This document shows, in pieces, positions 57,144 through 64,000 of a DNA stretch of 64,000 nucleotides. Below the pieces are notes generated by a model. That model saw nothing but the letters and a program-made list of their open reading frames with translations. It was not told the DNA's origin and searched no databases. Where the stretch lies: contig NZ_LT629695.1 in the NCBI RefSeq assembly GCF_900099705.1, positions 2,852,001 to 2,916,000 on the forward strand. The letters run 5' to 3'. How positions within the stretch are numbered: position 1 is the first letter of the stretch; every line of letters starts with the position of its first letter. Made by a program: the position numbers and the translations under genes. The DNA is from Agrococcus jejuensis (lineage in GTDB: Bacteria; Actinomycetota; Actinomycetes; Actinomycetales; Microbacteriaceae).

Positions 57144-58811
57144 TCAGTCGGCGACGATCGCGCCCGGGTTCAGGATGCGCTGCGGGTCCGACGACGCGAA
57201 GAGGCCGCGCATCACCGCGACGCCCTCGGCCGAGATGTCCTGCTCGAGCCACGGCGCGTGCTCGAAGCCGACGCCGTGGTGGTGCGAGATCGCGCCGCCG
57301 TGGTCGACGAACGACTGCTGGATCGACGCCTTCACCGTCTCGTACTCGGCGATCTCGTCGCCGCCCGCGACCCACGCGAACGTGAAGTACAGGCACGCGC
57401 CCGAGTGGTACGAGTGCGACAGATGGCACATGATCCAGCCGGGCTGGCCGATCTCGTCGTACGCGGCGTTCGCCGCGGCGACCGTCGCGTCGTAGAGCTC
57501 GAGCAGGCGCGACCAGGGCGCGACCGTCTCGGACACGTCGGCGACGGCGCCGCGGTCGAGCAGGAAGTCGCGCAGGTAGGGCGTGTCGAACTTCTTCTGG
57601 TCGTAGAGCACGCCCGGACCGGTGCCCACGCCCATGCCGCCGTACGCCTTGACGATCTTCTCGACGGCGGCGCGCTGACGGCGCACGTGCGCGGGGGAGC
57701 CCTCGTAGCCGATGAACGACATGCAGATGTCCTCGAGGTCCCAGCCCTTGGACTTCATGATCCTGGGCAGCACCTCCTCGGCGAGGATGCGCGACGTGCC
57801 CGTGCGCACCTTGCTCGTCGACATCGAGAACGCCGTCTCTCGCGCATCCGACACGCGCGTGATCGACGGCGCAGCATCCGACGCCGCGATGGCCTGCATC
57901 GCGCCGAGCGCCACGTTCCACCTCGGGAAGAAGTACGCGTGGATCACGCGCTCCTCGGGCACACGGTGCACCTGCACCGACACCTCGGTGATGATGCCGA
58001 GGCGGCCCTCGGAGCCGAGCACCATCTCGCGCACGCTCGGACCCGTGGATGCGTTGGGCATCGGGCGGATGACGAGGGTGCCGTCGGGGCGCACGACGCG
58101 CAGTCCGCGCGTCATCTCGGCGATGTCGCCGTACTTGTCGGACTGCATGCCGCTCGAGCGCGTCGCGACCCAGCCGCCGAGCGTCGAGTGCGTGAACGAG
58201 TCGGGGAAGTGGCCGAGCGTCCAGCCCTTCGCGTTGAGCTGCGCCTCGAGGTCGGGGCCGAGCGCGCCGGCCTGGATGCGGGCGATCTGCGCGGGCTCGT
58301 CGATGTCGACGAGCAGGCGCATGCGGCCCATGTCGACGGAGATGATCGGGCGCGTCTCGGTCGCGGTCGGCTCGAGCGAGCCTGCGATGTTCGAGCCGCC
58401 GCCGAAGGGGATGAGCACGGCGTTCGCGGCGCTCGCCACCTGCACGATGCGCGTGACGTCGTCCTCGTCGCCGGGGTAGGCGACGACGTCGGGGATGCGC
58501 GGCAGGATGCCGGCGCGCACGCGGATGAGGTCGCGGATCGACTTGCCGTAGGTGTGCACGACGCGGTCGAGGTCGTCGACGACGACGTGCTCCTCGCCGA
58601 TCGCGCCGCGCAGCTCGCCGAGCAGCGCATCCGGAGCCTGCGACGCGGGCACGTCGATGTCGGCGAAGTCCGGCGTCGCGACCGCGGGCGCCGAGTGCAG
58701 GTCGAGGCCGACCGCGTGCTCGACGAACGGGGCGAACGCGGGCTTGTCCTCGAAGTGGAATCCGACGCCCTCGCGGCCCCAGCCCCACCACTTCATGTGC
58801 TCGACGGTCAT
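57144..58811 (-). CDS. alkylglycerone-phosphate synthase-like FAD oxidase
   Basis: 555 residues. N-terminal KWWGWGREG, FAD loop PFGGGSN (135-141), GHFPDSFTHSTLGGW (200-214) and ATRSSGMQSDKYGDI (216-230) match the diagnostic AGPS segments. C-terminal GACLYFTFAW carries the catalytic Tyr equivalent, and His510-512 form the HHHGVG triplet needed for catalysis in human AGPS. AGPS swaps the acyl group of acyl-DHAP for a fatty alcohol, creating the ether bond. Relatives include mycobacterial AgpS and D-lactate-like dehydrogenases, but the retained Tyr and His triplet favour true AGPS chemistry. ATGA overlap with the plsC-like gene. Confidence 0.85.
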   Translation of the reverse strand: MTVEHMKWWGWGREGVGFHFEDKPAFAPFVEHAVGLDLHSAPAVATPDFADIDVPASQAPDALLGELRGAIGEEHVVVDDLDRVVHTYGKSIRDLIRVRAGILPRIPDVVAYPGDEDDVTRIVQVASAANAVLIPFGGGSNIAGSLEPTATETRPIISVDMGRMRLLVDIDEPAQIARIQAGALGPDLEAQLNAKGWTLGHFPDSFTHSTLGGWVATRSSGMQSDKYGDIAEMTRGLRVVRPDGTLVIRPMPNASTGPSVREMVLGSEGRLGIITEVSVQVHRVPEERVIHAYFFPRWNVALGAMQAIAASDAAPSITRVSDARETAFSMSTSKVRTGTSRILAEEVLPRIMKSKGWDLEDICMSFIGYEGSPAHVRRQRAAVEKIVKAYGGMGVGTGPGVLYDQKKFDTPYLRDFLLDRGAVADVSETVAPWSRLLELYDATVAAANAAYDEIGQPGWIMCHLSHSYHSGACLYFTFAWVAGGDEIAEYETVKASIQQSFVDHGGAISHHHGVGFEHAPWLEQDISAEGVAVMRGLFASSDPQRILNPGAIVAD

Positions 58812-59509
58812 GCGGGCAGCTCCTTCGCGTCAGGACCGCCGTGGACGGTCACGAGTCTCACGACCTCCGCCTGCACGCGGGCGGTGAGGTCACGGGCGTT
58901 CTCGCCCTCGATGGGGGCGATCGGGTCGCCGAAGACGACCGTCACGGGCAGGCGTCCCGGCTTCGGCCACGACGAGCCGCGGGGATGCGCGTGGTGCGCG
59001 CCGATGAGCGCCACGGGCAGGATCGGCACGTCGAGGGTCGTGGCGAGCGCCGCGGAGCCGGGGCGGAAGTGCGCCATGCGTCCCGACTTCGAGCGCGTCC
59101 CCTCTGGGAAGAGCAGCACGGGGATGCCGCGCTCGAGCAGGCTCCGTGCGGAGACGACCTGCTTGCGGCGGCCGGAGCGCTGCACGGGGAAGGCGTTGAA
59201 GAACAGCGCGGTGAGGCCGCGGCGCCACCACACGTCGAAGAAGTAGTCGGCGGCGGCGCCGATCGCGAGCGTCTTGGCGATGCGCCAGGGGAGCGCCGAG
59301 AGGATCGACGGCGCATCGAGGTGGCTCGAGTGGTTCGCGACGAGGATGAAGGGCTTGCCCTCGAGCGCTGCGGCCTTCTCGGAGTCGACGGCGGTGAGCG
59401 TCACCGTGGCGTGCACGGCGGTCTTCAGCACGCCGCGTTGCGCGCCGAAGCGAGCGACCTCATGCGCCTTCGAGTCGAAGCGGTCGCGGGGATGCGGGGC
59501 GTCTGCCAC
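58808..59509 (-). CDS. 1-acylglycerol-3-phosphate acyltransferase-like (PlsC)
   Basis: 233 residues. The HX4D catalytic motif is NHSSHLD (His60, Asp65), and FPEGTRSKSGRMAHFRPG carries the substrate phosphate-binding EGTR, followed by VPILPVALIGAH. It acylates the sn-2 position of lysophosphatidate, or possibly DHAP, since the neighbouring enzyme needs acyl-DHAP. Peripheral or monotopic membrane enzyme. GTG 59509 lies 6 nt after a TAGGGT box whose first three bases are the stop codon of the SDR gene. Translation is coupled to the AGPS-like gene. Confidence 0.88.
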   Translation of the reverse strand: MADAPHPRDRFDSKAHEVARFGAQRGVLKTAVHATVTLTAVDSEKAAALEGKPFILVANHSSHLDAPSILSALPWRIAKTLAIGAAADYFFDVWWRRGLTALFFNAFPVQRSGRRKQVVSARSLLERGIPVLLFPEGTRSKSGRMAHFRPGSAALATTLDVPILPVALIGAHHAHPRGSSWPKPGRLPVTVVFGDPIAPIEGENARDLTARVQAEVVRLVTVHGGPDAKELPA

Positions 59510-59515
59510 CCGTCG

Positions 59516-59521
59516 ACCCTA
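59516..59521 (-). promoter_or_regulatory. -10 box (TAGGGT) of the plsC-like gene, overlapping the SDR stop codon
   Basis: On minus, TAGGGT is followed by 6 nt and GTG 59509. The TAG of the box is the stop codon of the upstream SDR gene. Confidence 0.45.
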
Positions 59522-60274
59522 CCGATCGCGCCGGGATCGGAGTGCACGCGACACTGCCCGCACGCCGGAGCGCGGCATGATGCGCAGCAATCCCGCGAAG
59601 GCCTTGTATCGAACGCTCGGTATGGACAGCACCTTGCCGCGATCGACGTCGCGAAGACATGCGGCCACGACGGCGTCGGGCTCGAGCCACAGCACGTCGG
59701 GCAGCCCGGAGGCGGCCATGCCCGCGCGCTCGTGGAACTCGGTGCGCACCCAGCCGGGCAGCAGCGCCGTCACGGTGACGCCCGAGCCGTGCAGCTCGTT
59801 CGCGAGCCCCTCGGTCATGGTCGTGACCCACGACTTGATCGCGGCGTACGCACCCATGGCCGTGAGCCCGGCGGTCGACGACACCGTGATGATCGCGCCC
59901 TCGCGGCGCGGGCGCATCGTGCGGGCGGCCGCGGCGGCGAGGCGCTGCGTCGCGCGACCCATGACCTCCCACGCGCGGTCGTGCTCCGACGGGTCCTCGG
60001 AGAGGATCTGCGCATGCATGCCGAATCCGGCACACGTCACGACCATGCCGATCGGCGACGCCTCGGACTCGATCCTGGCGGCGACGCGCTCCTGCTCGTC
60101 GCGCACCGACAGGTCGGCGGGCAGCACCTCGACATCGACCGGCAGCTCGGCAGCCATGGCCTCGAGTCGGGATCGGTCGCGAGCGACGAGGACGAGGTCG
60201 TGACCTCGGGCGGCGAGGGCACGCGCGAAGGCGGCTCCGATGCCGGAGGACGCACCGGTGACGAGCGCACGCAT
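59519..60274 (-). CDS. short-chain dehydrogenase/reductase
   Basis: 251 residues. Cofactor loop GASSGIG (7-13), with ARDRSRL after the second strand favouring NADPH, catalytic Ser near 132-133 and Tyr143-x3-Lys147 (YAAIK). The usual NAG motif reads CAG. No signal or membrane helix is visible. In this neighbourhood it could reduce the ketone of acyl- or alkyl-DHAP to the glycerol-3-phosphate form (the role of PexRAP in animals), but other ketone or aldehyde substrates are possible. ATG 60274 is leaderless and divergent from the next gene. Confidence 0.85.
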   Translation of the reverse strand: MRALVTGASSGIGAAFARALAARGHDLVLVARDRSRLEAMAAELPVDVEVLPADLSVRDEQERVAARIESEASPIGMVVTCAGFGMHAQILSEDPSEHDRAWEVMGRATQRLAAAAARTMRPRREGAIITVSSTAGLTAMGAYAAIKSWVTTMTEGLANELHGSGVTVTALLPGWVRTEFHERAGMAASGLPDVLWLEPDAVVAACLRDVDRGKVLSIPSVRYKAFAGLLRIMPRSGVRAVSRALRSRRDR

Positions 60275-60281
60275 GCGCCCC

Positions 60282-60287
60282 ACCCTA
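60282..60287 (-). promoter_or_regulatory. -10 box (TAGGGT) of the SDR gene, leaderless
   Basis: On minus, TAGGGT is followed by 7 nt and ATG 60274. Confidence 0.5.
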
Positions 60288-60339
60288 GCCGCGGCGACGC
60301 GCGGCGCGGCGCAGCCCCGGAGAGCCATGCCGACGCGGG

Positions 60340-60345
60340 TATCGT
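60340..60345 (+). promoter_or_regulatory. -10 box (TATCGT) of the desaturase-like gene, leaderless
   Basis: TATCGT is followed by 7 nt and ATG 60353. With the SDR promoter it forms a 78-bp divergent control region for the lipid cluster. Confidence 0.5.
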
Positions 60346-60352
60346 CGAGACG

Positions 60353-61156
60353 ATGAGCCGCACCACTGCCCCCGAGCGGGCCTTCGACGTCCGCGCCTTC
60401 GCGCGCGACGCGCGCGGCAGCCACCGCGACGCCCTCGACCTCGCCGCCTTCGTGGACGCACCCCTCGACGACGTCGCGCTGCGCCTCGTCGCGGTGCTGC
60501 ACCACGTCGAGGCCGCCACGATGGGGCGCCTGCGCGACATGCTCGTGACCGCGACGCACAAGGACGCCCGAGTGACGGCGTTCCTCGTGACGTGGGCGTA
60601 CGAGCGGTTCTGGATCGCCGACGCCTTGAAGGCGATCCTCGACGCGCACGACCACCCCACCGAGCTGCACGGCCGCACCCGCTTCCGGCCGCGCGAGCTC
60701 GCCGAGCGCCGCGGCCCCGTGCGCCGCGCGATCCTCGCGAACCTCACCGGCACCGACGTCATCGCCGTGCACGCATCCACGGGGCTCGTCGACGAGTGGA
60801 TCATCGGCGAGGCGTTCGGGGCGCTCGCACGCCACGCGAAGCACGCGACGGTCGACGTGCTCGCCGGCATCGTCGACGACGTGCAGTCGCGCCACCTCGA
60901 GTTCCTGCAGCAGGAGGCCGAGCGCCGCCTCGCCGCCTCGCCCCGCGCCCGTCGCCTGTCGAGGCGCGCGATCCTCGGCGGCGCCTGGCCCATCGGCGCC
61001 ATCCACGTGCCGGCCCGCGCCCGTCACCTGCTCGAGCGCCTCACCTTCGCAGGCGCCCACGGCCGCCTCGCGCTCGAGCGCGTGCGCGACCGCGTCGCCG
61101 CACTGCCGGGCATGGATGCGACAGCGACGCGTCTGGCTGCCAGGCTGGTCGCATGA
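60353..61156 (+). CDS. acyl-ACP-desaturase-like (ferritin-fold) protein lacking several metal ligands
   Basis: 267 residues. It aligns with the protein encoded at 63491: LHHVEAATMGRLRDML with the EYHTVCYLRDLL helix, YERFWIADALKAIL with EEFWHGEALAAVL, DEWIIGEAFGALARH with NEYSANAAYHRLAK. That protein has the two E-x-x-H di-iron motifs' first copy; here RFWI replaces EFWH, and the second appears as QSRH. Thus three of the six expected ligands are missing and a di-iron site is unlikely. It may be a regulatory or scaffold partner. Its ATGA end overlaps the reductase gene. Confidence 0.65.
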   Translation: MSRTTAPERAFDVRAFARDARGSHRDALDLAAFVDAPLDDVALRLVAVLHHVEAATMGRLRDMLVTATHKDARVTAFLVTWAYERFWIADALKAILDAHDHPTELHGRTRFRPRELAERRGPVRRAILANLTGTDVIAVHASTGLVDEWIIGEAFGALARHAKHATVDVLAGIVDDVQSRHLEFLQQEAERRLAASPRARRLSRRAILGGAWPIGAIHVPARARHLLERLTFAGAHGRLALERVRDRVAALPGMDATATRLAARLVA

Positions 61157-63447
61157 GCCCCACCCCGAAGCCGCACGACCTCGGCGACGCCCACGTCCTC
61201 CTGACCGGAGCCACGGGATTCGTCGGCCAGGCCATCCTCGAGCGGCTGCTGAGCTCGTTCCCCGACACGACGATCGCGATCCTCGTGCGCGGCAAGGGCG
61301 ACGAGACGGCCGAGCACCGCGCGGCGGCGCTGCTGCGCAAGCCCGTGTTCGACGCGTGGCGGGCCAAGGTCGGCGACGAGGTCGCGGATGCTGCGATCGG
61401 CACGCGCATCACGGTCATCGACTCGGGGCTCGACGAGGTCGCCCCGCTGCCGACGGGGCTCGACGTGGTCATCCACTCGGCGGCGAGCGTGTCGTTCGAC
61501 CCGCCGATCGACGAGTCGTTCGACACGAACCTCGGTGGCGCCGTGGGCCTGTACGAGGCCGTGCTCGCGACGGGTGCGAACCCGCACGTCGTGCACATCT
61601 CCACCTGCTACGTCGGCGGCCTGCGCAAGGGCGTCGCGCTCGAGCAGAGCCTCGACCACGACGTCGACTGGCGCCTCGAGCACAAGGCTGCGCGCCAGGC
61701 CCGCGAGCGCGTCGAGATCCAGTCGCGCATGCCCGAGCTGCTCACGGGGTTCCTCGACGCCGCCCGCGCCGAGCACGGCAAGGCCGGCCCCCTCGCCGTC
61801 GCGTCCGCGAGCGAGGAGGCGCGTCGCGCCTGGGTGACCGAGCAGCTCGTCGAGGCCGGTCGCACGCGTGCGCAGAGCCTCGGCTGGACCGACGTCTACA
61901 CGCTCACGAAGGCGTTCGCCGAGCGCGCCGCCGAGCAGCTGTGGGGCGCCGAGCGCCGCCTGTCGATCGTGCGCCCGTCGATCATCGAGTCGGCCGCGCA
62001 GCACCCGTACCCGGGCTGGATCGACGGCTTCAAGGTCGCCGACCCGCTCATCGTCGCCTACGGCAAGGGCCAGCTGCCCGAGTTCCCCGGCTCGCCCGAC
62101 TCGGTGCTCGACGTCATCCCCGTCGACCACGTCGTCAACGCGGCGATCGCGGCGGCGACGCAGCCGCCCGCCGCAGGCAGCCCCGCCTACTACCAGGTGG
62201 CCTCCGGCCGTTCGAACCCGCTGCCGTACCACGAGATCTTCGAGGCGGTGCGGACGTACTTCACGGCCCACCCCATGCAGCAGGGCGACGCGCCCGTGAT
62301 CGTGCCCGACTGGACGTTCCCCGGCGGCATGCGCGTCGACCGCCGGCTCGCGCAGCAGCAGCGCCTCGTCACTGCGGCGCAGAGCGCCCTGGGCGTGCTG
62401 CCTACCACCGACCAGACGCGCCGGTGGAAGACGTCGACCGACAAGGCCGTGCGCGACATCGGCCGCCTGCGCCAGTTCATCGCGCTCTACAAGGTCTACG
62501 TGCAGTCGGAGATCATCTTCGACGACGCGAACACGAAGGCGCTGCACGCCTCCCTGCCCGCCGAGATCGCCGCCGACCGCGGCTTCGACATCACGGCGAT
62601 CGACTGGGACCACTACCTGCAGCGCGTGCACCTGCCGGCCGTCACCGAGCTCGCGACGTCGTTCTCGGCGCGCCGCCGCGCCAAGGCGAAGGCTGCGATC
62701 GCCGAGTCGGCAGCCGGCCTGCCGCAGCGCTCCGACGTGCTCGCGGTGTTCGACCTCGAGGGCACGCTCATCGACTCGAACATCGTCGAGCAGTACCTGT
62801 GGGTGCGCACGAACGGCGTGCGCCGCACCGCGTACCCGGCCGAGGTCGTGCGCATGCTGCGCGACGTGCCCCGCTACCTCGCGGCCGAGCGCCGCGACCG
62901 CGGCGAGTTCATCCGCGAGTTCATGCGCCGCTACGAGGGCGTCTCGGTCGAGCGCCTGGAGCGCATCGTGCAGGGCGCGGGCTACCGCGACCGGATGCTG
63001 TCGCACGCGAGCGCCGACGCCATCGAGCGCGTGCTGCAGCACCGCGCCGCCGGCCACCGCACCGTGCTCGTCACGGGCTCGTTCGATCGCCTCGCGGCGC
63101 CCGTCGCGGCGCTGTTCGACGAGGTCGTCGCCGGCAGCATGCACGAGCGCGACGGTCGCCTCACCGGCTACCTCGCGACGCCGCCGCTCGTCGACGAGGC
63201 GCGCGCGTCGTGGCTCGCGCAGTACGCCGACGAGCACGGCGCCGACCTGTCGGCGTCGTACGGCTACGGCGACAGCCACGCCGACCTGGAGTGGCTGCAG
63301 CTCGTCGGCACGCCGACGGCCGTCAACCCGGACTCGCGACTCGCCACGGAGGCGGACCGTCGTGGGTGGACGTCGGTACGCTGGCGTCGAGGTCCGGCAG
63401 TCCGTTCGCGGTCGCTGCTCCGAACCATCCCGGAGACGACCGCCTAG
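61153..63447 (+). CDS. fatty acyl-CoA reductase fused to HAD-IB phosphatase-like domain
   Basis: 764 residues. The N-terminal ~500 residues form an extended-SDR fatty acyl-CoA reductase: TGATGFVG (18-25), VIHSAASVSFD, Tyr249-x3-Lys253 (YTLTK) and a FAR_C-like region (AIDWDHYLQRVHLPAVTE). The C-terminal part is a HAD-IB phosphatase-like domain starting DLEGTLIDSN (Asp534; the second Asp of DxD is Glu), with VLVTGSFDRLAAPVA and YGYGDSHADLEWL. The first domain should reduce acyl-CoA to fatty alcohol using NADPH; the second may dephosphorylate a lipid or be regulatory. Overlaps the preceding gene by 4 nt. CAGGCT lies 6 nt upstream of the ATG. Confidence 0.85.
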   Translation: MSPTPKPHDLGDAHVLLTGATGFVGQAILERLLSSFPDTTIAILVRGKGDETAEHRAAALLRKPVFDAWRAKVGDEVADAAIGTRITVIDSGLDEVAPLPTGLDVVIHSAASVSFDPPIDESFDTNLGGAVGLYEAVLATGANPHVVHISTCYVGGLRKGVALEQSLDHDVDWRLEHKAARQARERVEIQSRMPELLTGFLDAARAEHGKAGPLAVASASEEARRAWVTEQLVEAGRTRAQSLGWTDVYTLTKAFAERAAEQLWGAERRLSIVRPSIIESAAQHPYPGWIDGFKVADPLIVAYGKGQLPEFPGSPDSVLDVIPVDHVVNAAIAAATQPPAAGSPAYYQVASGRSNPLPYHEIFEAVRTYFTAHPMQQGDAPVIVPDWTFPGGMRVDRRLAQQQRLVTAAQSALGVLPTTDQTRRWKTSTDKAVRDIGRLRQFIALYKVYVQSEIIFDDANTKALHASLPAEIAADRGFDITAIDWDHYLQRVHLPAVTELATSFSARRRAKAKAAIAESAAGLPQRSDVLAVFDLEGTLIDSNIVEQYLWVRTNGVRRTAYPAEVVRMLRDVPRYLAAERRDRGEFIREFMRRYEGVSVERLERIVQGAGYRDRMLSHASADAIERVLQHRAAGHRTVLVTGSFDRLAAPVAALFDEVVAGSMHERDGRLTGYLATPPLVDEARASWLAQYADEHGADLSASYGYGDSHADLEWLQLVGTPTAVNPDSRLATEADRRGWTSVRWRRGPAVRSRSLLRTIPETTA

Positions 63448-63490
63448 GGCGGTCGCCGCATCATCTAGAGGGGAACGGGCGAGACCGCAC

Positions 63491-64000
63491 ATGGCCTTCG
63501 ACATCGACAGGTACACGAAGCAGTCCGAGGGCGTCGAGTGGGGCGACCTCGACCTCGACGTGTTCGACGAGCAGCCGCTCGACGAGCCGACGCTGCGCAC
63601 GCTGCGCTACATGTGCGACGTCGAGTACCACACGGTCTGCTACCTGCGCGATCTGCTCACGACGCCGTCGCACAAGGAGCCCGAGGTGGGCGCCTTCATG
63701 ACGATGTGGAACCGCGAGGAGTTCTGGCACGGCGAGGCGCTCGCCGCCGTGCTCGCGAAGCACGACATCACCGTCGACTACGACGTGCTCAAGGCGCGCC
63801 GCGTGAAGCTGGGGTGGAAGGACCGCCTCGACCCCATCAAGCAGTCGCTGCTCGGCAACGTCGTCGGCCACGACTTCGTCGCCGTGCACATGACGTACGG
63901 CGCCGCCAACGAGTACTCGGCGAACGCCGCGTACCACCGCCTCGCGAAGATGGTCACGCATCCCGTGCTCACGCCGCTGCTGAAGCGCATCGCGATCCAG
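63491..64000 (+). CDS. acyl-ACP desaturase-like di-iron protein, 3' end outside window
   Basis: 170 residues are visible and the frame runs off the right edge. Ferritin-like helices carry DVEYHTVCYL (first Glu), NREEFWHGEAL (E-x-x-H), and NEYSANAAYHRLAKMVTHPVLTPLLKRIAI, which in soluble acyl-ACP desaturases precedes the last E-x-x-H just beyond the window. It would use O2 and two irons to oxidise an acyl chain, or perhaps the alkyl or aldehyde products of this cluster. ATG 63491 lies 43 nt after the reductase gene, with AGGGGAA about 18 nt upstream. Confidence 0.75.
   Translation, partial: MAFDIDRYTKQSEGVEWGDLDLDVFDEQPLDEPTLRTLRYMCDVEYHTVCYLRDLLTTPSHKEPEVGAFMTMWNREEFWHGEALAAVLAKHDITVDYDVLKARRVKLGWKDRLDPIKQSLLGNVVGHDFVAVHMTYGAANEYSANAAYHRLAKMVTHPVLTPLLKRIAIQ

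Noticed and set aside
57144-58811. Glycolate or D-lactate dehydrogenase as the identity of the FAD enzyme
   Set aside because: The fold is shared, but the AGPS-specific HSTLGGW and SSGM-x2-DKYGDI segments, the His triplet and the lipid-gene context fit alkylglycerone-phosphate synthase better.

Overview
The window is 64 kb of very GC-rich, densely coding chromosomal DNA from an actinobacterium. High-GC codon use, frequent GTG starts, actinobacterial-type DapD and DUF3117, an MshB-like deacetylase and many start codons set 6-7 nt after a TAnnnT box all point to Actinomycetota. My best guess is Microbacteriaceae (Agrococcus-like), but that is inference. I found no rRNA, tRNA, CRISPR array, phage or classical insertion sequence, and no gene-free stretch longer than about 300 bp.

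Layout. 1-5.1 kb: end of an MFS drug exporter, an unknown membrane-anchored protein, a LOG-family protein, an APC permease, a glutathione peroxidase and a lipoprotein. 5.3-11.4 kb: six-gene Mrp/Mnh Na+/H+ antiporter operon with subunits A and B fused. 11.4-15.8 kb: glycine riboswitch followed by gcvT-gcvH-gcvP. 15.9-28.3 kb: an orphan family-5 solute-binding lipoprotein, a CPBP protease-like and a DUF393 protein, then an oligopeptide-type ABC transporter (binding protein, two permeases, fused double ATPase) interrupted by an opposing PH-domain gene, then typA. 28.3-31.7 kb: a DUF559 gene bracketed by inverted copies of a structured repeat of 21-bp units, a divergent flavin monooxygenase/FMN reductase pair, and a third solitary repeat copy. 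31.8-43.3 kb: MshB-like deacetylase, ferredoxin, dapC, citrate synthase, NCS2 purine permease, peptidase E, a cyclase-like protein, an ABC exporter, and divergent dapD/dapE. 43.3-53.9 kb: glycosyltransferase-like membrane protein, DUF3117, O-methyltransferase, tatB, GPH symporter, PLP decarboxylase, Mrp ATPase, DUF1003, MgtE-N/CBS protein, stress protein, and the lysG/lysE regulator-exporter pair. 53.9-57 kb: Xaa-Pro aminopeptidase and two alpha/beta hydrolases. 57.1-64 kb: an alkylglycerone-phosphate-synthase-like FAD enzyme, PlsC acyltransferase and SDR facing away from a fatty acyl-CoA reductase/HAD fusion and two acyl-ACP-desaturase-like proteins.

How the genes work together. The 32-54 kb region carries three lysine/DAP pathway genes (dapC, dapD, dapE) and a probable lysine exporter with its regulator. 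From memory, the order typA, solute-binding lipoprotein, mshB-like, ferredoxin, dapC, dapD/dapE, DUF3117, ABC exporter, O-methyltransferase, tatB, mrp, MgtE-CBS mirrors a long block in Mycobacterium tuberculosis, but here no sigE-rseA-htrA lies between the O-methyltransferase and tatB. The final 7 kb looks like a pathway for ether-linked (alkylglycerol) lipids: fatty alcohol supply, alkyl-DHAP synthesis, ketone reduction and acylation.

Most notable signals: (1) the DUF559 gene flanked by inverted structured repeats, with a solo copy nearby, resembling a REP/RAYT-style system; (2) the putative ether-lipid cluster, including a metal-ligand-degenerate desaturase paralogue; (3) seventeen probable leaderless promoters, including the shared palindromic promoter of dapD and dapE.
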